Assembly (NCBI GenBank): GCA_020832545.1
Contig: JAFIEK010000001.1
Location: 1 to 64,000, forward strand
From: Pararhodobacter sp.
Lineage (GTDB): Bacteria > Pseudomonadota > Alphaproteobacteria > Rhodobacterales > Rhodobacteraceae
Direction: 5' to 3'
DNA length: 64,000 nucleotides
The notes under the pieces are model-generated. The model had not been told where the DNA came from, did not search any database, and was given only the letters and a program-made list of their open reading frames with translations. This document shows, piece after piece, positions 38,981 through 48,136 of the stretch (the first letter of the stretch is position 1; each line of letters begins with the position of its first letter). The position numbers and the translations under genes were made by a program.

Positions 38981-40738
38981 TTGTTTACCCATTTCTTTCG
39001 AGGCGGCTCCCTGACTGCTGCGATGACATTGGCGGGCGCAATGTCTGCGCTGGCACAGGCCACCGCCCCGCTGTCGGACCCCTGGTATATGCCCGCCACC
39101 CAGCGCGCCGCCCAGTTCGCCGATTTTCAGCGCGATGAGCGCCGCTCGGTCATTGATTTCCAGCCGTTTCGCGCCGAAGCATTCGCAACCTTGCCGGACG
39201 GAACGCCGCTGCGGTTGACCGCGCTCAACCCGCGCGCGAATGCCTGGTTCGTGCTGGAAACCGGCAACGGTAACGGCGCGCGCAGTTGGCATCTGGAGAA
39301 CGCAGCCCCGGGGGCGTTCACCATCGCGCTTGGCCAGGGCGACGCACCCGCGATCGAGATCATCTCGGAATCCGGGCGCAATACCTGCCGCCCCTGGGAG
39401 GGTGAGCTGGAGGCGGCGGCGCGTTCGGGCCTGCCCTATGCGCCGATCTGCGAGCAGCAGATCTATCTGCGCAACCGTGGCTCCGGCTCGCGTACCGCGC
39501 GTGAGGCGATGGCGGAATTCCTGCGCGGCTATGTGCCGTTCGGCGAAAGCATCATCACTTTGATCAAGGACACGCTTTACGAGGATGCTTATCTGCAAAC
39601 CTCCGAGGCGCTGGACGAGGCTGAGGCCGGGGCGGTGGTGGCCGCGCTGGGGCGTGCGCAACTGCGCGCGCATCCGGTGATGCGCTCGAACCTTCAGGTC
39701 GATCTGATCGGCACTGACGGCGGGCGGATGGAGGCCGGAAGCTGGTATGCGGTGCAGGACGCGCCGGGCGTCTATGCCAGCGTGATGCAACCGGGTATGG
39801 TGCACCCCGATATCCTGAACCGCCCGGGCGAGGCCAACGGGCTGGATGGCGTGGAGAACAGCGCCGATGTCCATCTTTTTGCCTTTGATCTCAACCGGTT
39901 TGAACTGGGGTATGAGCTGGGCTCGGACCACCCGGCGATCACCTGGTCCCCCCGGCCCAGCGGTGCGGGCCGCACCGGGCTGCCGGGGCCGGACGGGTTC
40001 AATACGCTGCAGCCGCTGGCGATGACCGGCATGCTCAGCCCGGTGATGACCGACCGGGTTGCGGCGATCTTTGCAGGCGGGTTCAAGCGCGAACATGCCG
40101 CCTTCCGCGCGGGGCCGATGTCGCAATCGAACAGCGGCCATCATTATGGCTTTGTGGTGCAGGGCGTGATCCTCAGCCGGTTGCAGCCGGGTCTTGCCAC
40201 GATCTTCACCCTTGATGACGGCTCGATCCACATGCGGACCTGGGCCGAGGATGACAACGCCCTGTTGCCGCGCATCCGCTTTGCCCGGCAGAACGGCGTG
40301 GCACTGATCGAGCCGGGTGCGGACGGGGCGCCGGTGGCGGGCCAGCATGTGCGCAGCTGGATGCTGGGCAACTGGTCGGGCTCGGCCGAGGCTCAGTTGC
40401 GCACCCTGCGCGCGGGGGCCTGCATGCGCGAGGCGGACGGGCGGCAAGTGCTGATTTATGCGGTGTTTTCCTCGGCCACGCCCTCTGGCATGACGCGCAG
40501 CTTTCAGGCCTATGGCTGTGACCATGCCATGCTGCTGGACATGAACTCGCTCGATCTGACCTATGCCGCCATCTATACCCGCAGGCCCGGCGAGGAGGGG
40601 TTTCAGACCTTCCATCTGGACCGCCGTATGGCCGAGTCTGACACCCGCCAGCGTGACGGCACCGCAATGGCCCGTTTCGTCGAATATTCTGACAATCGTG
40701 ACTTCATCTACCTTCTGCGACGTCAAGGGAGAGAATGA
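38981..40738 (+). CDS. Secreted protein, possibly a phosphodiester-glycosidase (NAGPA)-like domain
   Basis: 585 residues from TTG 38981, which has GGAGAG at good spacing and gives a clean signal peptide (TAAMTLAGAMSALAQA); GTG 38942 is the alternative. Export to the periplasm is likely. The C-terminal half (GFVVQGVILSRLQPGLATIF, TLDDGSIHMRTW, then FQAYGCDHAMLLDMNSLDL near 510) recalls NAGPA phosphodiester glycosidases, in which a strand-Gly-Cys-x-x-Ala-x-x-Leu-Asp stretch is conserved. This assignment is weak. Its last bases overlap the next gene by ATGA, so the two products are made together. Confidence 0.72.
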   Translation: MFTHFFRGGSLTAAMTLAGAMSALAQATAPLSDPWYMPATQRAAQFADFQRDERRSVIDFQPFRAEAFATLPDGTPLRLTALNPRANAWFVLETGNGNGARSWHLENAAPGAFTIALGQGDAPAIEIISESGRNTCRPWEGELEAAARSGLPYAPICEQQIYLRNRGSGSRTAREAMAEFLRGYVPFGESIITLIKDTLYEDAYLQTSEALDEAEAGAVVAALGRAQLRAHPVMRSNLQVDLIGTDGGRMEAGSWYAVQDAPGVYASVMQPGMVHPDILNRPGEANGLDGVENSADVHLFAFDLNRFELGYELGSDHPAITWSPRPSGAGRTGLPGPDGFNTLQPLAMTGMLSPVMTDRVAAIFAGGFKREHAAFRAGPMSQSNSGHHYGFVVQGVILSRLQPGLATIFTLDDGSIHMRTWAEDDNALLPRIRFARQNGVALIEPGADGAPVAGQHVRSWMLGNWSGSAEAQLRTLRAGACMREADGRQVLIYAVFSSATPSGMTRSFQAYGCDHAMLLDMNSLDLTYAAIYTRRPGEEGFQTFHLDRRMAESDTRQRDGTAMARFVEYSDNRDFIYLLRRQGRE

Positions 40739-41748
40739 TGAGACTGTTTGCCACGGCTGTTCTGGCCTTTGCTCTGGGACTGGGCGCGCCTGCAAATGCG
40801 CAGACGCTTGATGAGAACAACGCGCGGATGTTTGCCGAGATGCAGGCCGCGCGCGGGTTGTCCGACGCCACCATGGCGCGAGTGCGTGAGATCTTCGCGG
40901 GATCGCGATGGATCGGTCAGGGCAATCCGGCTGTCACGCGCCATCCGATGACGCCGGAACAGGCGGCGGCGCGGCTGGGCGGCACGGTAGAGAGCGTGCG
41001 CCGGGGCTATCGCAACGCCCGGTTCGAGCGGATTTGCGGGCGGCCCTATGAGGCGCCGCTTTATGACCCGGCCACTCAACGGCCCGAGGATGCGCGGGTC
41101 TGCGTGCATATGTTCGAATACCCCAATGTGCCGCTGGCCTATCCGGTGGTCTGGGTGCGCGCGAATGAGGCCGCGCAGCTTTGCGCGGCTGAGGGCGCGC
41201 GGATCGGCGACGCGCATGAGTGGGAAGGCGCGGCGGCGGGTCAGCTTCTGCCGCCTGATTACCCGTTTGAGCGGGTGCGCGGCATGGGTATGTCGGCGGC
41301 GGTGAACACCATCCGGGCATGGCACAACCAACATTATGCTTCAACGCGCGGGGTCTATTCGATCGGTGACTGGCGGCCCGGTGTCTGCGCCACGGGCAGC
41401 GCAAAATCGCCCAGCTGTGACGGCGGTAACTTCAACCGCTGCGGGTCAAACACCTATCCGGCCGGGTCCTTCGCGCAGTGCCATAGCCCGCTGATGGTCT
41501 ATGATATCGACGGCAACGCGGCCGAACATATGAACCTGCCTCTCGCTGAGGATCAGATGGCAAGCCGTGGGTCCACCACGCTGGGCGTGACCGAGATGAA
41601 GGGATCGTGGTTTGTCTGGGACCAGATACGCGCGCATGAACATTGGGCGCGGTGGCGGGCACCGTTCTGGCATGGCAGCCGGGTGATGGACCGCTCCAGC
41701 CATCACAACTACCACCTTGGCTTCCGCTGCTTTCGCGATATTGGTTGA
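40735..41748 (+). CDS. Secreted protein with formylglycine-generating-enzyme (SUMF1/FGE-sulfatase) fold
   Basis: 337 residues with a signal peptide (FATAVLAFALGLGAPANA). The domain from about 130 onward shows the FGE-sulfatase pattern: YPVVWVRANEAAQLCAAEGA, RIGDAHEWEGAA, VYDIDGNAAEHM (usual: DMxGNVxEW) and final YHLGFRCF (usual: GFRxxR). The copper-binding Cys pair of true formylglycine enzymes is not evident, so it is probably a non-catalytic or binding version, as in many bacterial proteins of the fold. Start ATG 40735 overlaps the preceding secreted protein by ATGA, arguing for a periplasmic complex or pathway. Confidence 0.82.
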   Translation: MMRLFATAVLAFALGLGAPANAQTLDENNARMFAEMQAARGLSDATMARVREIFAGSRWIGQGNPAVTRHPMTPEQAAARLGGTVESVRRGYRNARFERICGRPYEAPLYDPATQRPEDARVCVHMFEYPNVPLAYPVVWVRANEAAQLCAAEGARIGDAHEWEGAAAGQLLPPDYPFERVRGMGMSAAVNTIRAWHNQHYASTRGVYSIGDWRPGVCATGSAKSPSCDGGNFNRCGSNTYPAGSFAQCHSPLMVYDIDGNAAEHMNLPLAEDQMASRGSTTLGVTEMKGSWFVWDQIRAHEHWARWRAPFWHGSRVMDRSSHHNYHLGFRCFRDIG

Positions 41749-42172
41749 GCGGGGGGCGAGAACTCATTTTTTATCAGTTTATCAGGTTCTTTTGGGGCGA
41801 CATTAACTCGCATCGCCTCTCTGCGATGCGCTGAGCGGGCCAAATGCTCGTCACGAGAATCCCTTGCTTCAGGCCGCATCGCCGTTGTGCTCGTCAGGTC
41901 CGCCGGGCTGTTGGTCCCTGTCGGTTCAGCTGGCGAGGCCGTGGCGCAAGGCCAGTCAGGCGCCAGTTGATGAGCAAAACCGCCCAGGGCAACTCGTCAC
42001 GCTGGCCCAACTTTGAATAGCCGAGAAGCCAATTCGGCAGGAAGGATCGACAAGACCTGCAGGTCAGACTGACGGAAGCGATTGCTGACACCGGCCATCA
42101 TCAGGGACAGCCTCATCATTCAGGTCTGCCTGTCGAACCCGCCCCATCCGGCGGCAAGCCTGACCGCCCCGT
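41749..42172. other. Intergenic region with a perfect hairpin
   Basis: About 420 bases. CGCATCGC (41809-41816) and GCGATGCG (41823-41830) form an eight-base perfect stem with a six-base loop, without a T run; it may end transcription of the secreted pair. The remainder contains no convincing gene; short frames there are not recognised. Confidence 0.5.
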
Positions 42173-43750
42173 TCAGCGCAGCGCAGCCAGCATCAGGCGC
42201 GAGGTGATCGGGCCTTCGTCGCTGAGCAGTCCTGCATAGCGCCCGTCGCCCAGCAAATCGCGCAGATCAATCGCGCGCCCGTTGACATAGGCCGTCCGGC
42301 TGACCAGCCTGATTCCGTGGCTGTAATCGGCATAGCCCGCGCCATGCACGGTGCTGAGCGGCTGGATCGGCTGCCCGTTGGCCTGATGCCAGCCATAGAT
42401 CGCCACACGTCCCGGGTTGCGTTCCAGCCGGTTAGACAGCACCAGATCTTTCTTGTGGCCGGAAACCAGCGCCCCCAGTGGCGTGCCTGCGCTGCGGCGC
42501 TGGCCTTCGAGTGTGGCGTTGTGGCGCAGGAAATAGTCGGTCGAGGCCATCTGCGCGCCCGGTGTCATCGGGGCGGGGCGCAGGCGCACTGTGGCTTGTG
42601 CATGGATCGTATCGACCATGCGTGTGGTCGGCAGAACCATGTCGAAGCGCTCGGCGATCCGGCTGGCGGCGGGCAGTCCCAGCGGCACGCGCACGAAATC
42701 GCTGTCGCTGCCAAGGGCAAGGTAATCCGGCATCACACAAAGGGTGATACGCGCCGCGCGACCATCGCTGCCGGTGCCGCTGACGGTGACCGGCACCAAC
42801 TGGCGCAGGAAGTTTGGCAGATTGCCCGCGAGGATGGCCTGCGCAATGGCGGTGTCGCGCCCGGTTCCCGCGCTGGAGGCGAGGCGGGCCAGGGTAGCTT
42901 GCCCGCCCTCGGCCCCGGACGCGCGCGCGGGTATGGCGCGGGTCAGCGTGGCCGGGCAGCTGTCCTGCCCTGAAGCATTGGCGACCGGCCCGATGTCGAG
43001 CGCGGCAAGCGTGGCGACGGGTGCCGGGGCCGGGGGGATCGTGTTGGAAGTGGAGGCCGAGAGGCTGGTCAGCCGGAGCATATTCTCAGGCCGCGCGAGC
43101 GGCCGGGGCGAGCGGTCGAGCCCGGAATCGACGGCCAAGGAGATGAAGGTCTCGGCCGGGGTCACGTCGGGGGTCTCGGCGGGGCCCGGGACCGCACGCG
43201 CAGCCTGTTCGGTGGTGGCCGAAGGCATTGCGCGGCGGGGTGGCACGATGGGCGGCAGCCCGGCAATGACCGCAGGCGATGCACTCGTAACGTCGTCCGC
43301 GCTATCGGGGGTGCTTTGCGCTGTGCTTTCCGCGCGGCGGGCCAACCGGGTTTCCGCTACCTGCTCCGCTGCCGAAGAAGCTACGTCAGGCAGGGGCGCA
43401 AGCGATGGCTGGCTGGCAATGTAGCGCTCAACCATCTGCGGAAGCGGTGCATGACCGGGCAGCGTGCCCAGTACGCGTTCCGGCTGCGCCGGATCGGCAA
43501 AGCCCAGCGGCGCATTGGCGGCATCCGACCAGAGCCAGACCTGCGGCGCGTAGTCATCAGAGATGAGGCTGGCGAAGCCCGAGGCCGTGCCCGCGCTTTC
43601 GCCGGACCAGTAGAACCGCCCGGCAACGGCCGTGGCCGCCAGCACCGCAAGCCCCGTCAGCAGCAGCGCGAGCGCACCTCGGCCAAGGGCCGGAGGGCGG
43701 GTCGCCGTCTCATGCGGAGACAGGGGCTGGAAGGCGTTTGTCTTGCTCAT
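42173..43750 (-). CDS. Membrane-anchored extracytoplasmic protein with conserved C-terminal domain of unknown function
   Basis: 525 residues from ATG 43750 (GGAGG close upstream). One membrane anchor at about 25-47 (GALALLLTGLAVLAATAVAG), then a Pro/Ala/Thr-rich linker to about 270, then a folded C-terminal half. The latter contains SGHKKDLVLSNRL, GRVAIYGWH, IQPLSTVHGAGYADYSHG and IRLVSRTAYVNG, with several His/Asp/Tyr residues that could form an active site. I recall uncharacterised proteins carrying this block but no function. It lies about 95 bp downstream of the arabinose-type operon on the same strand, so surface-glycan work is conceivable. Confidence 0.72.
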   Translation of the reverse strand: MSKTNAFQPLSPHETATRPPALGRGALALLLTGLAVLAATAVAGRFYWSGESAGTASGFASLISDDYAPQVWLWSDAANAPLGFADPAQPERVLGTLPGHAPLPQMVERYIASQPSLAPLPDVASSAAEQVAETRLARRAESTAQSTPDSADDVTSASPAVIAGLPPIVPPRRAMPSATTEQAARAVPGPAETPDVTPAETFISLAVDSGLDRSPRPLARPENMLRLTSLSASTSNTIPPAPAPVATLAALDIGPVANASGQDSCPATLTRAIPARASGAEGGQATLARLASSAGTGRDTAIAQAILAGNLPNFLRQLVPVTVSGTGSDGRAARITLCVMPDYLALGSDSDFVRVPLGLPAASRIAERFDMVLPTTRMVDTIHAQATVRLRPAPMTPGAQMASTDYFLRHNATLEGQRRSAGTPLGALVSGHKKDLVLSNRLERNPGRVAIYGWHQANGQPIQPLSTVHGAGYADYSHGIRLVSRTAYVNGRAIDLRDLLGDGRYAGLLSDEGPITSRLMLAALR

Positions 43751-43845
43751 CCACCTCCGGATACAGCCGAAACCCTTTCCAAACAATGAACGCAGCAGCG
43801 ATGGTGTGATCCATGCGCGACGAACCGCCGAGGGCTGCGCGCGCG

Positions 43846-44580
43846 CTAAAGCCGGGTGCGTTTGAACACAGGTTCAGGCAGCGCGCGGATCACCCCCATG
43901 ATAACCCGCCAGATGGGGCGTATATATATGATATCACGGCGTTTTTCGTAAGCTCGGAAGATCGCCTCCGCCACCTCGTCGGGTTGGGCGGTGAGGCGGG
44001 CGGGCAGGTCCAGCCCTTCGGTCATGCGGGTGGCCACGAAACCGGGCAGAACGGTGATCACCTGCACCGGCGTGCGGGCCAGCCGGTTGCGCAGACCTGA
44101 CAGGAAGGCCGTGAACCCGGCCTTGGCCGCGCCATAGACATAGTTCGAGGCCCGCCCACGCTCACCCGCGACCGAGCTGATGCCGATGATCGCGCCCGAA
44201 CCGCGCGCCTCAAACCGCTGCGCCAGTTCGCCCAGCACCAGCGCCGGGCCCTCAAAACTGGTGCGCAGAACAGTGGCGGCTGCCTGCGGGTCAGCCTGAC
44301 TTTGCGCCTGATCGCCCATCGTGCCCACGGCGCAGAGTGCGACGGCGGGCAGTTCGGCCAGCCCGTCCAGGAACGCCCCCAGCCCGGCGATATCTGTGGC
44401 ATCGAATTCAACGCAGGTCACGGCAACGCGGTAGCGCAGGCGCAGATCGGTGGCGTCTGCTTCCAGCGTAGCGGCGTTGCGCGCGGCCAGCACCAGCGGG
44501 TGCCCGGCGCGGGCGAAACGGTGGGCACAGGCGCGCGCCATATCTGAGCGCGCCCCAAGGATCAGCACCAGCCCGCTCAT
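43846..44580 (-). CDS. Short-chain dehydrogenase, DprE2-like
   Basis: 244 residues. Rossmann start LILGARSDMARACAHRF at 5-21, catalytic SSVAGERGR near 138-146 and YGAAKAG near 151-157 (Ser-Tyr-Lys set complete). Its start overlaps the FAD oxidase stop (44577-44580). In the mycobacterial arabinose pathway DprE2 is such an SDR that reduces the 2-keto intermediate made by DprE1; the neighbours here give the same pairing. It is probably the last gene of the four-gene operon. Confidence 0.85.
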   Translation of the reverse strand: MSGLVLILGARSDMARACAHRFARAGHPLVLAARNAATLEADATDLRLRYRVAVTCVEFDATDIAGLGAFLDGLAELPAVALCAVGTMGDQAQSQADPQAAATVLRTSFEGPALVLGELAQRFEARGSGAIIGISSVAGERGRASNYVYGAAKAGFTAFLSGLRNRLARTPVQVITVLPGFVATRMTEGLDLPARLTAQPDEVAEAIFRAYEKRRDIIYIRPIWRVIMGVIRALPEPVFKRTRL

Positions 44581-45896
44581 AGCCCCAACCTTTGCGACTG
44601 GGCCGAGGCAAAGCGCGTGGCCAGCCCGGTGTCGGCCCGCATCCGGGCGAATGCGTCCCAGCGGGGATCGGTCTGGCGAAGGGTTTCAGGGCTCATGCGG
44701 CTGTCCTTGGCAAGGTAGAAGCGCCCGCCGTGTTCAAGCGTGATGCGATCAAGCTCTGGCATCAGGGCCTGACTGCGGGCGGTCATGGGGAAATCGAGGG
44801 CGAGGGTATACCCCTCCATCGGGAAGGAGACAGGGCTGGTCTGCGGCCCGAACCGCTTGAGCACGGCCAGAAACGAGGCCGCGCCGCTGCGGGTGATGGC
44901 CTCCAGAAGCCGTGTCAGCCCGTCGCGCCCGGCATCCAGCGGCAGGGCGCATTGGAACTGCATGAAGCCGCGCTTGCCGTAAAGGCGGTTCCAGTCGGAC
45001 ACGGCGTCAAGCGGGTAGAAGTAACTGTCCCAGTCCACCAGCGCTTCACCCGTCTTGCGCATGCCCATCCGGTAATAAAGCGCGTTGAAGGCGCGCACGG
45101 TATAAGAGTTAAGCGCAAAGCCCGGCAGGTCCAGCGGGAAGCGAATGGCGCGCGGGCGCGGTGTCTCAAAGGGGGTGGCCGGGCTGGGCAGATCACCAAG
45201 CGCGGCATGTTCGCCGGTCATCACCAGACTGCGGCCCAGTGCCTCCTCCTTGGCGAGGCAGTCGATCCAGGCGACGCAATAGGTGGCGCTGAGGGTCTCA
45301 TCAAAGATCTCCAGCGTCTCATCAAGATTGCTGGTGGGGATCATGGTTTGACGGATCCAGCCGGTTTCAACGCGGCGCAGACGGATTGCGGCGCGCAGGA
45401 TGATGCCGGTCAGGCCCATGCCCCCCAGTGTGTTGTGGAAAAGTTCCGGGTTTTCGTCACGCGCGCAACGGGTGATGCTGCCATCGGGGGCCATCAGGTC
45501 AATCCAGTCGGTGAAGGCGGCAAACGAGCCCTCGCAATGATGGTTCTTGCCGTGGACATCGGCAGCAATGGCCCCGCCCAGCGTGACAAACTTGGTGCCA
45601 GGCGTGACCGAGGGGAACCAGCCGCGCGGCAAAAAGGCGTCAATCACCTCGCCCAGACTGACCCCGGCCTCGGCCACCAACTGGCCGGTCTCCGGGTCAA
45701 AGGCGATCATTTTACTGAAATGGCGCATCGATACCGTCTGCGCACCAATTGCGCTGTCGCCATAGGCCCGCCCCAGCCCGCGTGCGATCAGGGGCGGTGC
45801 CTCGGTCACCAATGTGGCCAAAGCCGCCGCATCGCGCGGGCTGTGCAGCGTTCCCTGAACGCGCGGATAGCGGCCCCATCCTGATAGCTCCATCAT
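44577..45896 (-). CDS. FAD-dependent oxidase, DprE1-like (polyprenylphosphoryl-ribose 2-epimerase subunit)
   Basis: 439 residues. FAD_binding_4 (PCMH/VAO-type) domain with GRGLGRAYGDSAIG near 39-52 and TLGGAIAADVHGKNHHCEG near 106-124, and a C-terminal arabinonolactone-oxidase-like region. DprE1 oxidises C2 of decaprenylphosphoryl-ribose; length and the pairing with an SDR and GtrA match. ATG 45896 or 45893 overlaps the GtrA stop. Other sugar-oxidising VAO enzymes are the alternative. Confidence 0.85.
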   Translation of the reverse strand: MMELSGWGRYPRVQGTLHSPRDAAALATLVTEAPPLIARGLGRAYGDSAIGAQTVSMRHFSKMIAFDPETGQLVAEAGVSLGEVIDAFLPRGWFPSVTPGTKFVTLGGAIAADVHGKNHHCEGSFAAFTDWIDLMAPDGSITRCARDENPELFHNTLGGMGLTGIILRAAIRLRRVETGWIRQTMIPTSNLDETLEIFDETLSATYCVAWIDCLAKEEALGRSLVMTGEHAALGDLPSPATPFETPRPRAIRFPLDLPGFALNSYTVRAFNALYYRMGMRKTGEALVDWDSYFYPLDAVSDWNRLYGKRGFMQFQCALPLDAGRDGLTRLLEAITRSGAASFLAVLKRFGPQTSPVSFPMEGYTLALDFPMTARSQALMPELDRITLEHGGRFYLAKDSRMSPETLRQTDPRWDAFARMRADTGLATRFASAQSQRLGL

Positions 45897-46306
45897 GTCC
45901 CCCTTGCCGGCGTAAACACGAAGCGCCGGTCCAGATGGTATTTCACCACATAGCCGACCGCCAGCCCCAGAACCGCCCCGGCCTCACGCGCGAGATGGGT
46001 CTGCCAGATCAGCCAGAACGCGGTTTCAGTGCCCCAGAAGATCGCCGTGGTGACCAGTCCCATCGCGGTATAGAGCGAAAAGCGCCGCCCATGCGCCGAA
46101 AAACCTGTGGAGCGGTCCATGAAGATCCAACGCTTGTCGAGCAGGTATTTCACCACCAGCCCCACCACTGTCCCCGCCAGAACCGCCAGGGCGAAATGCA
46201 CGGCCTCCTCGCCGGTGCGCAGAACCAGTCGCTGCGCCGCCAGATTGGCCAGCACCGCAAACACCGCAAACGCCGCATACCGAATGACAAGCTGAGTGCG
46301 CGTCAC
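45893..46306 (-). CDS. GtrA family membrane protein
   Basis: 137 residues with four membrane helices. GtrA signatures are VGLVVKYLLDKRWIF near 48-62 and GYVVKYHLDRRFVF near the C-terminus. Family members translocate or anchor polyprenyl-linked sugars in the inner membrane; in mycobacteria Rv3789 sits next to dprE1/dprE2. ATGA overlaps on both sides place it inside the operon between the HAD-UbiA gene and the DprE1-like oxidase. Confidence 0.93.
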   Translation of the reverse strand: MTRTQLVIRYAAFAVFAVLANLAAQRLVLRTGEEAVHFALAVLAGTVVGLVVKYLLDKRWIFMDRSTGFSAHGRRFSLYTAMGLVTTAIFWGTETAFWLIWQTHLAREAGAVLGLAVGYVVKYHLDRRFVFTPARGT

Positions 46307-47739
46307 AGCAGCGTCGCCCCGACAACCAGCACCACCACCAGAAGGATCGCCACCTGGCTCACCCGGTCGCGCGTGGCAAAAACCACCGGGTCATCATCCA
46401 TCTTGCCGCGATGGGCCAGAAGCACCATCCGCGCCACCCAATAGAGAAGCACCAGACACGCGCCCCACAACAGCCAGGGACTGGAGTAATGTGACAGAAC
46501 CTCGGGCGCGTTGAGGTACAGCATCATCACCAGAACGGCGACAAAACCCGAGGTGACGGCGATCTGTGACACGAAGGGCAGATCGCTCACCTGATAGCCG
46601 CGCCCCGAGGCATTGGCGACACCCCGTTGCGCCGCATCCACCAGTTCCGCCTGCCGCTTGACCGCAGCCAGGGCCAGAAAGAAAAACGCGGCAAAGGCCA
46701 GAAGCCAGACCGACAAGGGAATGTCGGTGGCCACGCCGCCGGCAATCACCCGAAGCGTGTAAAGCGTGGCCAGAACGCAGATATCGACCAGAATCTTGCG
46801 TTTCAGCCATAGCGAATAGGCGATTGTCAGCAGGTAATACCCGGCCAGAACCACCAGAAACATCGGCCCCAAAGGCACGGCCACGACAATGCCGCAGACC
46901 AGCAGAACCGGGATCATCGCCATGCCGCGGATCAGCGGTAACGCGCCCGAGGCTAGCGGGCGGTTGCGTTTGCGCGGATGGGCGCGGTCGGCGGCAAGGT
47001 CCAGCAGGTCATTGAGAAGGTAAACGCTTGAGGCCACGAGGCCGAAGGCGACAAAGGCCAGTATGCCCTGCATGACCGTGACGGGGGCAAAGGCATGCCC
47101 GGCGATCATCGGCAGGAACACCAGCAGGTTTTTCAGCCATTGATGCGGGCGCATGGCGCGCAAAGCGGTGGCGACGCCCGCCGATGGCGGGTCCAGATGC
47201 TCGGCGCCGGGGCGGATGGCATCAACCCGAGCGCGCAGACCGGGCGCGGCCCCGACGGTCAGCGCGCGGTCAGCGACCTCCCAGACCGGCAGATCCGCCG
47301 CATGATCGCCGATATAGGCAAAGCCGCCCGCGCCGAACCTCTCGCACAAAAAAGCAGCCTTGGCCGGACCCTTGAGATTGGTGGTGCCGTCAGAGCCGTG
47401 AACCTCGTCAAAAAGGTCCAGATGATCCGACACCGCGCGCGCGAGACGTTGGTCGGTCGCCGTGACCAGCGCCACGCGCCCTCCGGCTGCGCGCCACGCG
47501 CGGATCTGCGCCAGAACGACCGGGTTGTAGGGCAGGGTGGCCGGGTCCGGTGCTGCGCCGCCAGCCAGTCGCGCTTTCAACGCCGCGCGACCGTGCGAGA
47601 GGGCGGCTACTGCCCGAAAAGGCGTGCGCCAGTCACCGGCAAACGCGGCCCAGAAGGATTCCAGCAGCATGTCTGAGCGGATCAATGTCCCGTCCAGATC
47701 GACCACCAGAACGATTTCGCGCCCATTCTCGCCGCGCAT
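46303..47739 (-). CDS. HAD phosphatase fused to UbiA-type prenyl(phosphate) transferase
   Basis: 478 residues from ATG 47739 (GGAAGGG upstream). Residues 1-190 form a HAD phosphatase: VVDLDGTLIRSD (11-22), LVTATD, and YIGDHAADLPVWE. Residues 200-478 form a UbiA-family membrane domain with about nine helices and the acidic motif NDLLDLAADRAHPRKRNRP. In mycobacteria Rv3806c (UbiA) puts 5-phosphoribose on decaprenyl phosphate and Rv3807c-type phosphatase removes the 5-phosphate; here both activities appear in one chain. First gene of the operon. Confidence 0.9.
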   Translation of the reverse strand: MRGENGREIVLVVDLDGTLIRSDMLLESFWAAFAGDWRTPFRAVAALSHGRAALKARLAGGAAPDPATLPYNPVVLAQIRAWRAAGGRVALVTATDQRLARAVSDHLDLFDEVHGSDGTTNLKGPAKAAFLCERFGAGGFAYIGDHAADLPVWEVADRALTVGAAPGLRARVDAIRPGAEHLDPPSAGVATALRAMRPHQWLKNLLVFLPMIAGHAFAPVTVMQGILAFVAFGLVASSVYLLNDLLDLAADRAHPRKRNRPLASGALPLIRGMAMIPVLLVCGIVVAVPLGPMFLVVLAGYYLLTIAYSLWLKRKILVDICVLATLYTLRVIAGGVATDIPLSVWLLAFAAFFFLALAAVKRQAELVDAAQRGVANASGRGYQVSDLPFVSQIAVTSGFVAVLVMMLYLNAPEVLSHYSSPWLLWGACLVLLYWVARMVLLAHRGKMDDDPVVFATRDRVSQVAILLVVVLVVGATLL

Positions 47740-48136
47740 CAACCCTTCCGGACTTGCACATATACCAATCCAATTGTTCGCACCGGCCGCACATTCATGC
47801 AAGGGCCAAATCAGTGAAAAGACAAGAGAACGTTATCGAACCTTTGCCATCTGCACATCCTGCGGCCCGGGAACAGACCGCGCAGAGGCCTGTTTGCTGG
47901 CCGCTGCGCGGCGTGGGGGCGCTGCCCCCGCCCGCCCTGCTTCGCAGGACGGACTCCCCCGGGATATTTCCGGACAAGAAATGTATGTGGCGAAGCGCTC
48001 CCATTTTCTGTCGGGAAAACTTCCTGGGGGTGAATGGCCGCGTGGCGCAGCCGCGCGGCACGGCCAAACGGGATGAGCGTTGCGGCGCAGCCGTGATGCG
48101 AAGACGGGCGGGAGCTGCTCCGGGGGGGAGGGCGTT
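47740..48136. other. Intergenic region occupied largely by a palindromic repeat
   Basis: The left part is the leader of the HAD-UbiA operon; no promoter stands out. From 47914 onward it is filled by repetitive G+C-rich modules. No gene is present. Confidence 0.6.
47914..48114. repeat. Palindromic intergenic repeat with shared module (copy 3)
   Basis: Left arm: GGGGGCGCTGCCCCC, then ACTCCCCCGGGATATTTCCG and ACAAGAAATG. Right arm in reverse: CATTTTCTGTCGGGAAAACT, TCCTGGGGGTGAATGGCCGC. The outer module 48064-48114 (CCAAACGGGATGAGCGTTGC...) is the reverse complement of 60757-60808 with only about three differences. Confidence 0.8.

Noticed and set aside
38909-40795. Long open frame (628 codons) on the minus strand
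   Set aside because: Antisense to the secreted protein at 38981-40738, which has a signal peptide and coupling to the next gene.
41894-42091. Short minus-strand frame resembling transposase debris
   Set aside because: No recognisable transposase motif and no terminal repeats, so not supportable.
44592-45884. Open frame (430 codons) on the plus strand
   Set aside because: Antisense to the DprE1-like oxidase inside a tightly overlapping operon.
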